Shown here: piece after piece, positions 49,680 to 60,085 of the stretch | How positions within the stretch are numbered: position 1 is the stretch's first letter | How the letters are laid out: each line of letters begins with the position of its first letter | Assembly (NCBI RefSeq): GCF_008801915.1 | Contig: NZ_VZOV01000004.1 | Coordinates: 62,001-126,000 of the forward strand | From: Cupriavidus gilardii | GTDB taxonomy: Bacteria; Pseudomonadota; Gammaproteobacteria; Burkholderiales; Burkholderiaceae | DNA length: 64,000 bases | Direction: 5' to 3' | Notes under the pieces: generated by a model | What the model was told of the DNA's origin: nothing | The model's input: only the letters and a program-made list of their open reading frames with translations | Databases searched by the model: none | Position numbers and translations under genes: made by a program

Positions 49680-50630
49680 TCAATGAGCCGGCTTGCTCGG
49701 CGCGGTGCCGCTCCGGTAGCGCGCTGCCGCCCGCCATGCCAGCAGCAGCCAGTCGGCGGGCCCGAGCGTCGGACGGCGCCGGAAGACATCGTAGCCGACG
49801 GCCTCGATGCGTTCCAGCACGCGCAGGCCGCCTTGCACCACCAGCCGCAGCTCCCAGCCGATACGCCAGTCCACCGTGCGAGGCAGGTCCAGCGCGAGCG
49901 AAGCGCCGGATTGTAGCATCGCCTCCGTGCGGATCTTCAGCTCCTCCATCAGCGCCAGCCAGCGCACGTCGCAGCGGCCCTCGGCCAGCGCGTTTTCGTC
50001 GACGCCGTGGCGCGCCATCGCGTCGGCGGGCAGGTAGATGCGGCCGCGCGCGAAGTCGATCGCGACGTCCTGCCAGAAGTTGACCAGCTGCAGGCCGGTG
50101 CAGATCGCATCGGCACGCGCGAAGCGGTCCGGCGTGGCCGCGCCGTACAGATGCAGCATCAGCCGGCCCACCGGATTGGCGGAGCGGCGCGAATAGTCGA
50201 GCAGGCTGTCCCAGTCGGCATGACGGTGCACCGTCACGTCCTGCCGGAACGCATCGAGCAGATCGTGGAACAGCGGCAGCGGCAGCCGGTATTCGGCGAT
50301 GACCTCGGCCAGCGCGCGCATCATCGGCGTACCGGGATCGGTGCCGGCGCCGATGCGTTCGAGCGCATCGGACAGGGCGCCGAGCGCGGCCAGCCGCTCG
50401 GCGGGCGCCGCATCGCCCTCGTCCGCCAGATCGTCGGCGGTGCGGGCGAAGCGGTAGATCACCGCCACTGGCCGGCGCAGCGGGCGGGGCAGCAGCACGC
50501 TGGCCACCGGAAAGTTCTCGTAGTGGTCCACGACATCGCCTTCCGCGGCCGCGGGGGCGTCCGGCATTGACGCCGGCATCGGGGACGGCGTTTGCGGGGT
50601 ATCGGCGGAAGGCGCGTCGGGCTTGGACAT
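49680..50630 (-). CDS. hpnC: Hydroxysqualene synthase HpnC
   Basis: 316 residues from ATG 50630. Related to HpnD but with its own signature: HYENFPVASVLLPRPLRRPV, RFARTADDLADEGDAAPAER, and GLQLVNFWQDVAIDFARGRI with YLP. Converts presqualene diphosphate to hydroxysqualene. First gene of the operon. Pro/Ala-rich first 35 residues vary between species. Upstream 334-bp gap contains the RND promoter on the other strand and palindromes. Confidence 0.93.
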   Translation of the reverse strand: MSKPDAPSADTPQTPSPMPASMPDAPAAAEGDVVDHYENFPVASVLLPRPLRRPVAVIYRFARTADDLADEGDAAPAERLAALGALSDALERIGAGTDPGTPMMRALAEVIAEYRLPLPLFHDLLDAFRQDVTVHRHADWDSLLDYSRRSANPVGRLMLHLYGAATPDRFARADAICTGLQLVNFWQDVAIDFARGRIYLPADAMARHGVDENALAEGRCDVRWLALMEELKIRTEAMLQSGASLALDLPRTVDWRIGWELRLVVQGGLRVLERIEAVGYDVFRRRPTLGPADWLLLAWRAAARYRSGTAPSKPAH

Positions 50631-50721
50631 GGCGGCAGCATTGTAACCACGCGGCCTGCATGCAAGGGCATGCCGGGACGCCCGGCACCCTACCCATTGG
50701 GGGGCCGTCGACACGCATCAC

Positions 50722-50813
50722 GCGCCAATTGGCGCCTAAATCGATCGTTCCACCCCCCAAATGGGGTGGTTCGTCGCGTCGCGTTTGACGCACCCCGAAG
50801 GGGTCGATATATT
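50722..50813 (+). promoter_or_regulatory. RND operon promoter with three palindromes
   Basis: TTGACG (50785-50790) and TATATT (50808-50813) are 17 bases apart, a good sigma-70 promoter. The spacer holds ACCCC-GAA-GGGGT (50792-50804). Upstream are GCGCCAATTGGCGC (50722-50735, perfect) and CCACCCC...GGGGTGG (50750-50769). These could be operators for a repressor; none is encoded nearby. The rest of the gap 50631-50964 is otherwise plain. Confidence 0.6.
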
Positions 50814-50964
50814 GCTGACCGGCCGGTTATTTACTGCCGGACCCGCCGTCCTTCGGTCGGCGCCCTTGTCGTGTCGCGCGGCAGCCTTGCGGCTTGCCGC
50901 CAGTCCGGCCGTGCCGGCGCACGTCGCCTCTCGTCATGCCGTTGCACCCGTCTCATCGCCATCC

Positions 50965-52170
50965 ATGCCAGTGCCTTGCCCTGGGCCGGAAGTCGCGGCC
51001 GTCAACGCTTTGAAGCCCCTGCCGTCGACCGTCGGCATGGTGTTGCCGTGCTTGCTTGCCCTGCTGGTGCTCGGCGGCTGTTCGCGCGAGCCCGAGCGCG
51101 CGCCGGACGTCCGGCCGGTGCGTCTGTTGCAGCTGCAGTCGGCGACAGGCGAGTCTGCCTATGAGTTCTCCGGCGACGTGCGGCCGCGCATCGAATCGCG
51201 GCTCGGCTTCCGCGTCGGCGGCAAGATCGCTGCGCGGCTGGTCGACGTCGGGGCGACGGTGCGGCGCGGCCAACCGCTGGCCCGGCTCGATCCGACCGAC
51301 CTGAACCTGGCCGAGCAGGGCTCGCGCGCCCAGTACGAGGCGGCGCGCACCGACCGCGACCTGGCGGCGGCCGATCTGAAGCGCTACAACGACCTGTTTG
51401 CCAAGGGCTTTATCAGCGCGGCCGAGCAGAACCGTCGCCAGGCCAGCTACGAGGCCGCCGCCGCGCGGCTGCGCCAGGCCGAGGCCGCGCTGCGCGAGCA
51501 GAGCAACCGGACCGGATATACGGTGCTGGCCTCCGATGCCGACGGCGTGGTTACCGCAATCGACGCGGAAGTGGGGCAGGTGGTCAGCGCCGGACAGTCG
51601 GTGGTGCGGGTCGCGCAGACCGCCGAGAAGGAGGTCGCGATCGGTCTGCCCGAGGACCAGGTCGACTGGCTGCGCGACATCCGCGACGTCAGCGTGCGGA
51701 CCTGGGCCGAGCCGGAGCGCAGGCTGCCGGGCCGCGTGCGCGAGATCGCGGCGGCCGCGGATCCGGTCACGCGCACCTACGCGGCACGCATCACCGTGCC
51801 CAATCCGCCCGCCGACCTGAAGTTCGGCATGACCGCGATGGTCACCTTCGTGCGGACCGGCGCCTCGCCGGCGGTGCGCGTGCCGTTGACCGCGTTGCTG
51901 CAGCAGCAGGGCAGCAACCAGGTCTGGGTCTACGACAGCGCGGCCGGCACGGTACAGCCCGTCGCGGTCACGTTGGGCCAGCCGATCGGCAACGAGGTCG
52001 AGGTCAGCAGCGGGCTGCGTCCGGGCCAGACCATCGTCACCGCCGGCGTGCATCTGCTCAAGCCGGGACAGAAGGTGCGGCCGTTGCAGGCCGTCGCGCC
52101 CGCCTCGGCGCCTGTCCCCGCCGCGGCTCCGGCAAACCCGCCGGCCAGCGCGCCGGCCGCCCGCAGCTAA
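50965..52170 (+). CDS. RND efflux periplasmic adaptor lipoprotein
   Basis: 401 residues from ATG 50965. Lipobox VLGGC (Cys39), so it is probably a lipoprotein. Membrane-fusion-protein plan: RPRIESRLGFRVGGKIAARL, RRGQPLARLDPTDLNLAEQG, a coiled-coil hairpin (about 110-160), ASDADGVVTAIDAEVGQVVS, then beta-barrel. Acts with the pump encoded 10 bp downstream and an outer-membrane channel not in the window. In-frame codons continue upstream but past the promoter. Met25 is another possible start. Confidence 0.9.
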   Translation: MPVPCPGPEVAAVNALKPLPSTVGMVLPCLLALLVLGGCSREPERAPDVRPVRLLQLQSATGESAYEFSGDVRPRIESRLGFRVGGKIAARLVDVGATVRRGQPLARLDPTDLNLAEQGSRAQYEAARTDRDLAAADLKRYNDLFAKGFISAAEQNRRQASYEAAAARLRQAEAALREQSNRTGYTVLASDADGVVTAIDAEVGQVVSAGQSVVRVAQTAEKEVAIGLPEDQVDWLRDIRDVSVRTWAEPERRLPGRVREIAAAADPVTRTYAARITVPNPPADLKFGMTAMVTFVRTGASPAVRVPLTALLQQQGSNQVWVYDSAAGTVQPVAVTLGQPIGNEVEVSSGLRPGQTIVTAGVHLLKPGQKVRPLQAVAPASAPVPAAAPANPPASAPAARS

Positions 52171-52180
52171 GGGCGCCGCG

Positions 52181-55100
52181 ATGGAGCACTCCCGATTCAA
52201 TCTGTCGCGCTGGGCGCTCGAGCACCAGGCGCTGACCCGCTATCTGCTGGTGGTGCTGCTGCTGGCCGGGCTGATGTCGTACTTCCAGCTTGGGCAGGAC
52301 GAGGACCCGCCGTTCACCTTCCGCGTGATGGTGGTGCAGGCCTTCTGGCCCGGTGCCACCGCCGAACAGATCGCGGTGCAGGTCACCGACAAGCTCGAAC
52401 GCCAGCTGCAGGAGGTGCCCTACGCGGACAAGATCCGCAGCTTCTCGAAGCCGGGCGAGACCACCGTGATCTTCCAGCTGCGCGACGACGCGCCGGCGAA
52501 GGAGACGGCGCAGATCTGGTACACGGTGCGCAAGAAGATCGGCGACATCGCGGGCACGCTGCCCGCCGGCGTGCGCGGGCCATTCTTCAACGACGAGTTC
52601 GGCGATGTCTACGGCACCATCTATGCGCTGTCCGCCGACGGCTTCACCTACAAGGAGCTGCGCGAGTACGCCGACCTGGTGCGGCAGCAGCTGCTGCGCG
52701 TGCCGTCGGTGGCCAAGGTGTCGCTGATCGGCCTGCAGGACGAGAAGATCTATATCGAGTTCAACCAGACCCGCTTCGCGCAGCTCGGCCTGGACCTGAA
52801 CGCGATCGCCGACCAGATCGCCGAGCAGAACAACCTGACCGCCAGCGGCGTGCTGGTGACCCCCAGCGACAACGTGCAGGTGCGCGTGTCGGGCCAGTTC
52901 GCCGATGTCGGCGATCTGCGCAACATGGTGCTGCGCGGGCCCAACGGCGCGGCCAACATCCGGCTCGGCGATATCGCCCGCGTCTATCGCGGCTATGTCG
53001 ATCCGCCCGCGCCGCGCATGCGCTTCAACGGCAAGGACGTGATCGGCCTGGGCATCTCGATGGAGAAGGGCGGCGACATCATCGCGCTGGGCGAGGCACT
53101 GCGCGCCGAGGCCGACGCGCTGCGCAAGCAGCTGCCGGTCGGCATCGAGATGGAGCAGGTGCAGGACCAGCCCGAGGCGGTCAAGCGTTCGGTGGGCGAG
53201 TTCGTGCGCGTGCTGATCGAGGCCGTGGTGATCGTGCTGGCGGTCAGCTTCATCTCGCTGGGCCTGCATACGAAGCCGCTGCGGCTCGATGCGCGCCCCG
53301 GCCTGGTGGTGGCGCTGACCATCCCGCTGGTGCTGGCGGTCACCTTCCTGTTCATGAACGTGTTCGACATCGGCCTGCACAAGGTGTCGCTGGGCGCGCT
53401 GATCATCGCGCTGGGCCTGCTGGTCGACGATGCGATCATCGCGGTCGAGATGATGGTGCGCAAGCTCGAGGAAGGCTTCTCCAAGATGGAGGCGGCGACC
53501 TTCGCCTATACGTCGACCGCGATGCCGATGCTGACCGGCACCTTGATCACCGCCGCCGGCTTCCTGCCGGTCGGGCTCGCGCGTTCGACGGTCGGCGAAT
53601 ACACGTTCGCGATCTTCGCGGTGACGGCGCTCGCGCTGGTGCTGTCGTGGCTGGCAGCGGTCTATTTCACGCCGTACCTGGGCTACCTGCTGCTGAAGGT
53701 CAAGCCGAGCGAGGGCGGCCATCACGAGGTGTTCGACACGCCGTTCTATGCACGCTTCCGGCGCGCGGTGGACTGGTGCGTGGACTGGCGCAAGACCGTG
53801 ATCGCGATCACGCTGGGAACCTTCGCGCTCGGCATCTTCGCCTTCCAGTTCGTCCAGAAGCAGTTCTTCCCCGATTCCAGCCGGCCGGAACTGATGGTCG
53901 AGATGTGGCTGCCCGAGGGCGCCAGCTTCGCGCAGAGCGAGGCCGAGGCCAGGCGCTTCGAGGCCGCGCTGCGCGGCGATGCCGATGTCGGCAGCATCAC
54001 GACGTTCGTCGGCACCGGCGCGCCGCGCTTCTACCTGCCACTGGACCAGATCTTTCCGCAGAGCAATGTGGTGCAGCTGATCGTGCTGCCGGTCGACGTC
54101 GAGGTGCGCGAGCGGCTGCGCCAGCGCATCATCGCGCTGCTGGCGAGCGACTTCCCGCAATTGCGCGGACGCGTGAAGCTGCTGCCGAACGGGCCCCCCG
54201 TGGCCTATCCGGTGCAGTTCCGCGTGATCGGGCCGGAAGCCGCGGCAGTACGCCGGATCGCCGACCAGGTCAAGGCGATCATGAGCGCGAACCCGAACAC
54301 CGTCGGCGTCAACGACAACTGGAACGAGAACGTCAAGGTCTTGCGCCTGGATATCGACCAGGAAAAGGCCCGTGCGCTCGGCGTGACCACCAATGCGATC
54401 GCCCGCGTCACCCAGACCGTGCTGACCGGCGCGCCGGTCGGACAGTATCGCGACGGCGACAAGCTGATCGACATCGTGATGCGCTCGGCCAAGGACGAAC
54501 GCGAGGCGCTGGCCGATCTGCACAACGTGCAGGTGCCGACGAGCAGCGGCCGCGCGGTGCCGCTGACGCAGGTCGCGCGCATCGGCATCCGCTCCGAGCC
54601 GGGCATCGTCTGGCGCGAGAATCGCGACTTCGGCGTCACCGTGCAGGCTGACGTGGTCGACGGCATCCAGGGTCCGACCGTGACGGCGCAGATCGATCCG
54701 CAGCTCGACAAGCTGCGCGCCGAGCTGCCGGCCGGCTACCTGATCACGGTGGCCGGGGCCGAAGAGGAGAGCGGCAAGGCCGGCGCGTCGATTGCCGCGC
54801 AACTGCCGCTGTGCGTGTTCCTGATCTTCACGCTGCTGATGCTGCAGCTGCATAGCTTCTCGCGCGCCGTGATGGTGTTCCTGACCGGCCCGCTCGGGCT
54901 GATCGGCGCCGCGGCGACGCTGTTGCTGCTGCGCTCGCCGATGGGCTTCGTCGCCCAGCTGGGCATTACCGCGCTGGTCGGCATGATCATCCGCAACTCG
55001 GTGATCCTGGTCGACCAGATCGAGCAGGACATCCGCGCCGGCGTGCCGGCCTGGAGCGCGATCGTCGAGGCCGCGGTACGCCGCTTTCGGCCGATCATGC

Positions 55101-55288
55101 TGACGGCGGCGGCCGCCGTGCTGGCGATGATCCCGCTGTCGCGCTCGGTGTTCTGGGGGCCGATGGCGGTGGCGATCATGGGCGGACTGATCGTTGCCAC
55201 GGTGCTGACGCTGCTGTTCCTGCCGGCGCTGTACGCGGCCTGGTTCCGCGTGCGGCGGCCGGAGCAGGGGAGCGGCGTGATGGCGTGA
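52181..55288 (+). CDS. RND multidrug efflux pump subunit
   Basis: 1035 residues, full AcrB-type length. First span WALEHQALTRYLLVVLLLAG, then FPGATAEQ-like WPGATAEQIAVQVTDKLE, motif LGQDEDPPF, and proton-relay Asp pair in GLLVDDAIIAVEMMVRKLEE; two large periplasmic loops and twelve predicted spans. The DEDPPF front is seen in the VexK/TriC-like branch rather than classic AcrB. Exports drugs or other toxic compounds using the proton gradient. Confidence 0.93.
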   Translation: MEHSRFNLSRWALEHQALTRYLLVVLLLAGLMSYFQLGQDEDPPFTFRVMVVQAFWPGATAEQIAVQVTDKLERQLQEVPYADKIRSFSKPGETTVIFQLRDDAPAKETAQIWYTVRKKIGDIAGTLPAGVRGPFFNDEFGDVYGTIYALSADGFTYKELREYADLVRQQLLRVPSVAKVSLIGLQDEKIYIEFNQTRFAQLGLDLNAIADQIAEQNNLTASGVLVTPSDNVQVRVSGQFADVGDLRNMVLRGPNGAANIRLGDIARVYRGYVDPPAPRMRFNGKDVIGLGISMEKGGDIIALGEALRAEADALRKQLPVGIEMEQVQDQPEAVKRSVGEFVRVLIEAVVIVLAVSFISLGLHTKPLRLDARPGLVVALTIPLVLAVTFLFMNVFDIGLHKVSLGALIIALGLLVDDAIIAVEMMVRKLEEGFSKMEAATFAYTSTAMPMLTGTLITAAGFLPVGLARSTVGEYTFAIFAVTALALVLSWLAAVYFTPYLGYLLLKVKPSEGGHHEVFDTPFYARFRRAVDWCVDWRKTVIAITLGTFALGIFAFQFVQKQFFPDSSRPELMVEMWLPEGASFAQSEAEARRFEAALRGDADVGSITTFVGTGAPRFYLPLDQIFPQSNVVQLIVLPVDVEVRERLRQRIIALLASDFPQLRGRVKLLPNGPPVAYPVQFRVIGPEAAAVRRIADQVKAIMSANPNTVGVNDNWNENVKVLRLDIDQEKARALGVTTNAIARVTQTVLTGAPVGQYRDGDKLIDIVMRSAKDEREALADLHNVQVPTSSGRAVPLTQVARIGIRSEPGIVWRENRDFGVTVQADVVDGIQGPTVTAQIDPQLDKLRAELPAGYLITVAGAEEESGKAGASIAAQLPLCVFLIFTLLMLQLHSFSRAVMVFLTGPLGLIGAAATLLLLRSPMGFVAQLGITALVGMIIRNSVILVDQIEQDIRAGVPAWSAIVEAAVRRFRPIMLTAAAAVLAMIPLSRSVFWGPMAVAIMGGLIVATVLTLLFLPALYAAWFRVRRPEQGSGVMA

Positions 55289-55341
55289 CGGCGTGACGGC
55301 GAAGGCCGCCCGGGGGGCTGGATTCGCGCGAAACCATGCGC

Positions 55342-55347
55342 TACAAT
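55342..55347 (+). promoter_or_regulatory. -10 box ahead of tRNA-Leu
   Basis: TACAAT follows ATGCGC and lies about 150 bases before the tRNA. A TGGATT 17-18 bases upstream is a poor -35. It is the only clear -10 in the 205-bp gap after the RND gene. Confidence 0.45.
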
Positions 55348-55493
55348 CCGCGGTCTTTGCCGGGCAGCGGTGCAACGCCGCAGGCCGGTCGGAGAAGCAG
55401 GGGCGGCAAGCGGTTCCAGTCGCCTCTTTTGTTTTTTCGGCCCGATGTTCGGCAGACCGCGGCGCCTCCCGTCAGGGCGGCACCGCCTGGACC

Positions 55494-55580
55494 GCGAGGG
55501 TGGCGAAATTGGTAGACGCACCAGGTTTAGGTCCTGACGCCAGCAATGGTGTAGGGGTTCGAGTCCCCTCCCTCGCACCA
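55494..55580 (+). tRNA. tRNA-Leu (anticodon UAG)
   Basis: 87 bases with encoded CCA. Acceptor GCGAGGG pairs with CCCTCGC; D arm GCG...CGC with GGTAGA; anticodon loop TTTAGGT gives UAG for leucine CUN codons; a long variable arm (CGCCAGCAATGGTG) typical of class II tRNA; T arm GGGG-TTCGAGT-CCCC. One C-A mismatch at the outer end of the anticodon stem is tolerable. Not used as an attachment site here. Confidence 0.97.
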
Positions 55581-55744
55581 CACTTCTTCATCGCCACTTC
55601 CTGTCGGCGTGCGCCGGCCGGTGTGATCGGCGAAACATTTGCTTACCGACGTTTCACCTGATGGGTCGCCGGCGTTCCGCGCCGGCGCTAAGCTCTTCGA
55701 GAAGAAGAACTCTCCGTCGGCCCGTATCGGATCGGGACACCATC

Positions 55745-56065
55745 ATGACTGCAACCGCAACATCCCTCTGTCTCGCCGCCTTGCTCGCGCTGCCGCTGGC
55801 CGCCCAGGCCGATCCCTGGAAGGACGAAAGCGGCCATGGCAAATGGCGCGGCCATCACCATGGCGGCGACTACAAGGAAGAATACTGGGACGGCAACTGC
55901 AAGGTCGAACGCAAGTTCAAGGGCAACGGCGACTACAAGGAAGAGCGCAAGTGCAAGGGGCCGCGCTACGGCTACTACGGCCCGGCGCCGGTCTATGTCG
56001 AACCCGCCCCGGTCTATGTGCCGCCGGGCGTCACCGTGCATGGCACCGTGACCTTCCCCCGCTGA
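55745..56065 (+). CDS. Exported small protein, unknown
   Basis: 106 residues from ATG 55745. Signal peptide MTATATSLCLAALLALPLAAQ then ADPWKDE. Mature part is Gly/His/Lys/Tyr-rich with two similar units (GDYKEEYWDGNCKVERKFKG and GDYKEERKCKG), two Cys that may pair, and a Pro/Val/Tyr-rich end (APVYVEPAPVYVPPG). Similar exported proteins occur across Burkholderiaceae. Function unknown. Confidence 0.75.
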   Translation: MTATATSLCLAALLALPLAAQADPWKDESGHGKWRGHHHGGDYKEEYWDGNCKVERKFKGNGDYKEERKCKGPRYGYYGPAPVYVEPAPVYVPPGVTVHGTVTFPR

Positions 56066-56285
56066 TGTCCCGCTGAATTGCTCTGGATGGACGGCGCGAT
56101 CGCCGCCGCCCGCCTTGCCGCGTCGCGTTCCGCCGCCGTGTCCGCGCGTCACGTCCCCCGCGTCCTATAGTAGATACCCGCAGGCCAGCGTTGCACCGGC
56201 GCCCCCCAGTGATGGCTGATGGACGGCGCGCCACGCGCCTCACGCCAGTGCGCGCCATCCCTGTATCTCGATGAGGGGACCCATC

Positions 56286-56759
56286 ATGGCACTGGCAACC
56301 ACCCTGGCGACTTGCCTGAGCAGCAAGAACAGCCATTTCGATATCATCCGCCACCCCTACGCGCTGGGCAGCATGGCCACCGCGCAGGCCGCCCATGTGC
56401 CGGGCGATCGCCTGGTCAAGACGGTATTGCTCGAGGACGAGGCGGGCTACGTGGCGGCGGTGATGCCGTCGACCCGCCTGCTCGATCTGTCCGAACTATG
56501 CGAGCGCACCGGGCGCCGGCTGACGATGGCCAGCGAGGACGAGGTGCGCGAAGTGTTCAAGGACTGCGTGCTCGGCGCGATTCCGCCGGTCGGCATGGCG
56601 TATGGCATGCGCACCTATATCGATGACAGCCTGCTCGGCCAGCCCGAGGTCTATTTCGAGGCGGGGGACCACGAGGAACTGATCCATATGACGACGGAAG
56701 CGTTCCTGGATCTGATGGCCGGCGCCGAGCGAGGGCAGTTCACCCGCCGCATGATGTAG
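56286..56759 (+). CDS. YbaK/ProX-type aminoacyl-tRNA deacylase
   Basis: 157 residues from ATG 56286. Fold of the YbaK/INS family: FDIIRHPYALGSMATAQAAH, GDRLVKTVLLEDEAGYVAAV, TRRLTMASEDEVREVFKDCV, and GAIPPVGMAYGMRTYIDDSL. Such enzymes remove wrong amino acids from tRNA (for example Cys-tRNA-Pro). The usual conserved Lys of YbaK is in VKTV. Specificity unknown. Confidence 0.8.
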   Translation: MALATTLATCLSSKNSHFDIIRHPYALGSMATAQAAHVPGDRLVKTVLLEDEAGYVAAVMPSTRLLDLSELCERTGRRLTMASEDEVREVFKDCVLGAIPPVGMAYGMRTYIDDSLLGQPEVYFEAGDHEELIHMTTEAFLDLMAGAERGQFTRRMM

Positions 56760-56799
56760 CGGGGCGGGCGCAGCGCCGGCAGGCAGCGCTGTCCCGCGC

Positions 56800-57657
56800 T
56801 CAGGGCTGTTCGCCTTCCAGCGTGAAGGCGGCGCCGGCGTCCTGGCCGAGCAGTTCGACCAGCGCCGGCAGCGCCGCCTCCAGCGCGGCGCGCAAGGTCC
56901 ACGGCGGATTGGCGACGAACATGCCGCTGCCGTGCAGGCCGAGTCCGCCGGGCACCGGGTGCTTGACGGTCAGCGTCGCGTGCAGCCAGCTCTTGAACGG
57001 CAGCGCCTTCATCTGGACCGGCAATTGCACGGACTCGCGCCGCTGCACCTGCGGATACCAGACCGCATAGGTCCCCGTGGCAAAGCGCTGCAGCCCGTCG
57101 CGCAGGCATTGCAAGGTGCGCGCGTAGTCCTGCTTGTCCTCGTAAGACGGATCGATCAGCACCAGCGCGCGGCGCGGCGGGGGCGGCAGGATGGCCTTGA
57201 TGCCGCCGAAACCATCACCGTCATACAGCATCACGCGACGGCCCGCGCCGCGGAAGTTCTCGCGCAGCACCTGGATCTCGGTGCTGTGCAATTCGAACAG
57301 CCGCAGCCGGTCCGCCTCGCGCAGCATCTGCCAGGCCAGCCACGGCGAGCCGGGATAGTGCCGAAGGCGGCCGTCGGGATTGAGCGTGCGCACCTGGTCC
57401 AGGTATTGCTGCAGCAGCGGCGGCAGCGCACGGCCGTCCGCGGCGGCGCGCCACAGCGGCGCGATGCCGGTCTCGAACTCCGACTTCCTGGTCGCGTAGC
57501 CTTCGTCCAGCGCATAGAGGCCGGCGCCGGCATGCGTGTCGATATACCAGAACGGCTTGTCCTTCTGCGTCAGGTAATCGAGCAGGTGGGCGACGATGGC
57601 GTGCTTGAGAACGTCGGCGTGATTGCCGGCGTGAAAGGCGTGGCGATAGCTGAGCAT
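56800..57657 (-). CDS. rlmJ: 23S rRNA A2030 N6-methyltransferase
   Basis: 285 residues from ATG 57657. Front [20 protein letters not shown] and [20 protein letters not shown] are signature Rlm[15 protein letters not shown] holds the catalytic motif, written D-P-S-Y here where the family commonly shows [24 protein letters not shown] and [16 protein letters not shown] follow. Methylates A2030 of 23S rRNA. Divergent from mnmC. Confidence 0.93.
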   Translation of the reverse strand: MLSYRHAFHAGNHADVLKHAIVAHLLDYLTQKDKPFWYIDTHAGAGLYALDEGYATRKSEFETGIAPLWRAAADGRALPPLLQQYLDQVRTLNPDGRLRHYPGSPWLAWQMLREADRLRLFELHSTEIQVLRENFRGAGRRVMLYDGDGFGGIKAILPPPPRRALVLIDPSYEDKQDYARTLQCLRDGLQRFATGTYAVWYPQVQRRESVQLPVQMKALPFKSWLHATLTVKHPVPGGLGLHGSGMFVANPPWTLRAALEAALPALVELLGQDAGAAFTLEGEQP

Positions 57658-57803
57658 GGCAGGGGCGGGCGGAGCAGGGCGCCATGCTACCATCCGGCCG
57701 ACCTTCCGCGGCCCCCAGCGCCGTCATGCAGCATGCTGCGGCGGTTTTGCCGTGCCGCCAGACGTCTTTCCCCGCAGTCCTCCGCCCCGTTTTTGTTCTC
57801 CCG

Positions 57804-59855
57804 ATGCCCCGCGCCCTCGATCCCGCCGAGCCGATCCTGTCCGACCAGGGGACGCCGTACTCGCCCCGCTATGACGACGTCTATCACAGCGTCGAGGGCG
57901 GACTGGCGCAGGCGCGGCACGTGTTTCTCGGCGGCAATGGCCTGCCGCAGGCGTGGCAGGGCCGGGAGCAGTTCGTCATCGTCGAGACGGGCTTTGGCCA
58001 GGGGCTCAATTTCCTGGCGACGTGGCAGGCCTGGCGCGACGATCCGCGCCGCTGCGCGCGCCTGCATTTCGTCTCGATCGAGAAGCATCCGTTCACACGC
58101 GAGGGGCTGGTCGAGCTGCACGCCGGCCTCGGCGAGCTCGCTCCGCTGGCGCGGCAGCTGCAGGCCGCGTGGCCGTTGGCATTGCCCGGGCTGCATCGGC
58201 TCGCCTTCGACGGCGGCGCGGTGGTGCTGACGCTGGCGCTGGGCGACGTGCAGGCGCTGCTGCCGCGCCTGGCCGTGGGCGCCGACGCCTTCTATCTGGA
58301 TGGCTTCGCCCCGGCGCGCAATGCCGACATGTGGGACCCGACGGTGATGAAGGGGCTGGCCAGGCTGGCCCGTCCCGGCGCCACGCTGGCGACCTATACG
58401 GCCGCCGGCTTCGTCAGGCGCGGCCTGCAGGCGGCAGGCTTCGCGGTCAGCAAGGTGCCCGGCTTCGGCAGCAAGCGCGACATGACGGTCGCGCGCCTGC
58501 CTGCCGAACGCCGCCGTCGCCATCTGCCGCCGATGCCCGGTGCCTGGACTCGGCGCCACGCGATCGTGATCGGCGCCGGGTTGGCCGGTTGCGCGGTGAC
58601 CGAGCGGCTGGCCGCGCGGGGCTGGCGCGTGACGCTGATCGACGCGCACGACGGTCCGGCGCGGGAGACCTCGTCGCATCGCGCCGCGGCCATGCATCCG
58701 CATCTGTCGCCGGACGACAGCGTGCTGTCGCGGCTGTCGCGCGCCGGCAATCAGTACGCCTTGCGAGCGTGGCGGGCGCTGGCCGAAGCGGGGCATCCGG
58801 TCGGCTGGAAGGGGTGCGGCGTGCTGCAGGTCGGCCAGGACGACGACGACTCGGCGCTCCAGCAGCGCGCGTTGGCCGAGCTTGGCTTGCCGCCGGAATA
58901 CGTGCAATGGATGAGCGCGCAGCAGGCGGCCGCCGAGCATGGCGCGACGGTGGCGCGCGGCGGCCTGTGGTTTCCGCAGGGCGGATGGGTCGCGCCGCCC
59001 GACGTCTGCCGCGCGCAGCTGGCAATGGCCGGCGAGGCCGTGGAGACGCGGTTCGGCTGCCGTATCGCCTCGCTGCACCGGACTGGAAACGGCTGGCAGG
59101 TATCCGACGAGGCGGGGCAGCCGGTGGCGGAAGCGCCGGTGCTGGTGCTGGCCAATGCGCACCACGCGAGCAGCCTGATGCCGCTGCGCCACCTGCCGAT
59201 CCGCCGCGTGCGGGGACAGCTGACCACGCTCGAGGCCGGCGATGTGGCCCGGCTGGGCCGCTGGCCCGACTGCGTGGTGACGGGCAGCGGTTACCTGCTG
59301 CCGCGCGACGGGGGCGGCAGCGCCAGGATCGGTTCCAGCTACGAGCCCGACGAAGGGCCGCTGGTCGAGCGGGTCGAGACCCATGCCGACAATCTGCGCC
59401 GGCTATCGACGCTGTTGCCGGACCGCGGTGCGGCGCTGGACGGGCTGGACCCCGCCGCGCTGCACGGCTATGTCGGCGTGCGCAGCGTGTCGCACAATCG
59501 CCTGCCGTGGGTCGGCCAGGTCGCCGACGAGGCCGAATGCGAGCGCCGGGCCGCCTCGCTGCGCGGCGCGCATCTGCGCGATCTGCCGCGGCTGCCGGGC
59601 CTGTACGTGGCGCTGGCATTTGCCTCGCGAGGATTGACCTGGGCGGCGCTGGCCGGCGAACTGCTGGCCAGCCGGATCGAGGGGGAGCCGCTGCCCGTCG
59701 AAAGCGATCTGGCCGACGCGCTCGATCCGGCGCGGCTGCTGCTGCGCGCGTTGCGGCATGGGCAGCACGGTGGCGCCGGGCAAGATGCCGGGCACGAGGC
59801 CGGGCACGAGGCCGGGCAGGGCGATGAGGGCCCCGATCAGGCCCGGTCAGGGTAA
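57804..59855 (+). CDS. mnmC: Bifunctional tRNA mnm5s2U34 synthesis protein MnmC
   Basis: 683 residues from ATG 57804. N-terminal methyltransferase: [60 protein letters not shown]-terminal FAD oxidoreductase from about residue 245: [40 protein letters not shown], and [20 protein letters not shown]. It completes 5-methylaminomethyl-2-thiouridine at tRNA wobble position 34. The end has a low-complexity tail with repeated AGHE units (12-bp DNA repeats near 59785-59820). Confidence 0.93.
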   Translation: MPRALDPAEPILSDQGTPYSPRYDDVYHSVEGGLAQARHVFLGGNGLPQAWQGREQFVIVETGFGQGLNFLATWQAWRDDPRRCARLHFVSIEKHPFTREGLVELHAGLGELAPLARQLQAAWPLALPGLHRLAFDGGAVVLTLALGDVQALLPRLAVGADAFYLDGFAPARNADMWDPTVMKGLARLARPGATLATYTAAGFVRRGLQAAGFAVSKVPGFGSKRDMTVARLPAERRRRHLPPMPGAWTRRHAIVIGAGLAGCAVTERLAARGWRVTLIDAHDGPARETSSHRAAAMHPHLSPDDSVLSRLSRAGNQYALRAWRALAEAGHPVGWKGCGVLQVGQDDDDSALQQRALAELGLPPEYVQWMSAQQAAAEHGATVARGGLWFPQGGWVAPPDVCRAQLAMAGEAVETRFGCRIASLHRTGNGWQVSDEAGQPVAEAPVLVLANAHHASSLMPLRHLPIRRVRGQLTTLEAGDVARLGRWPDCVVTGSGYLLPRDGGGSARIGSSYEPDEGPLVERVETHADNLRRLSTLLPDRGAALDGLDPAALHGYVGVRSVSHNRLPWVGQVADEAECERRAASLRGAHLRDLPRLPGLYVALAFASRGLTWAALAGELLASRIEGEPLPVESDLADALDPARLLLRALRHGQHGGAGQDAGHEAGHEAGQGDEGPDQARSG

Positions 59856-60085
59856 AAACTGCCGGAACCGATTCGAAACCGTGCGATAATCCGCGTTTTC
59901 CGTTTGCGCGGTGTGTTTGTTTGCGCGAGTTCGCGATCGGGGCTCAGGCGGCTTGCCCGCGTGCCTCATGCGTGGCTGGTGCGTGCGAACCGTTCGACGG
60001 CCTGAGGGAGAAAACCCCTGCACGCAGGCACGCAAGCGGAACGCGCTGACGAACACAACAACATTTCTGGATTGGATTGACGACC

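Noticed and set aside
52058..55375. 1105-codon open frame on the minus strand opposite the RND pump
   Set aside because: Antisense shadow of an intact pump gene; composition is His/Arg/Gln/Asp-rich and without recognisable folds.
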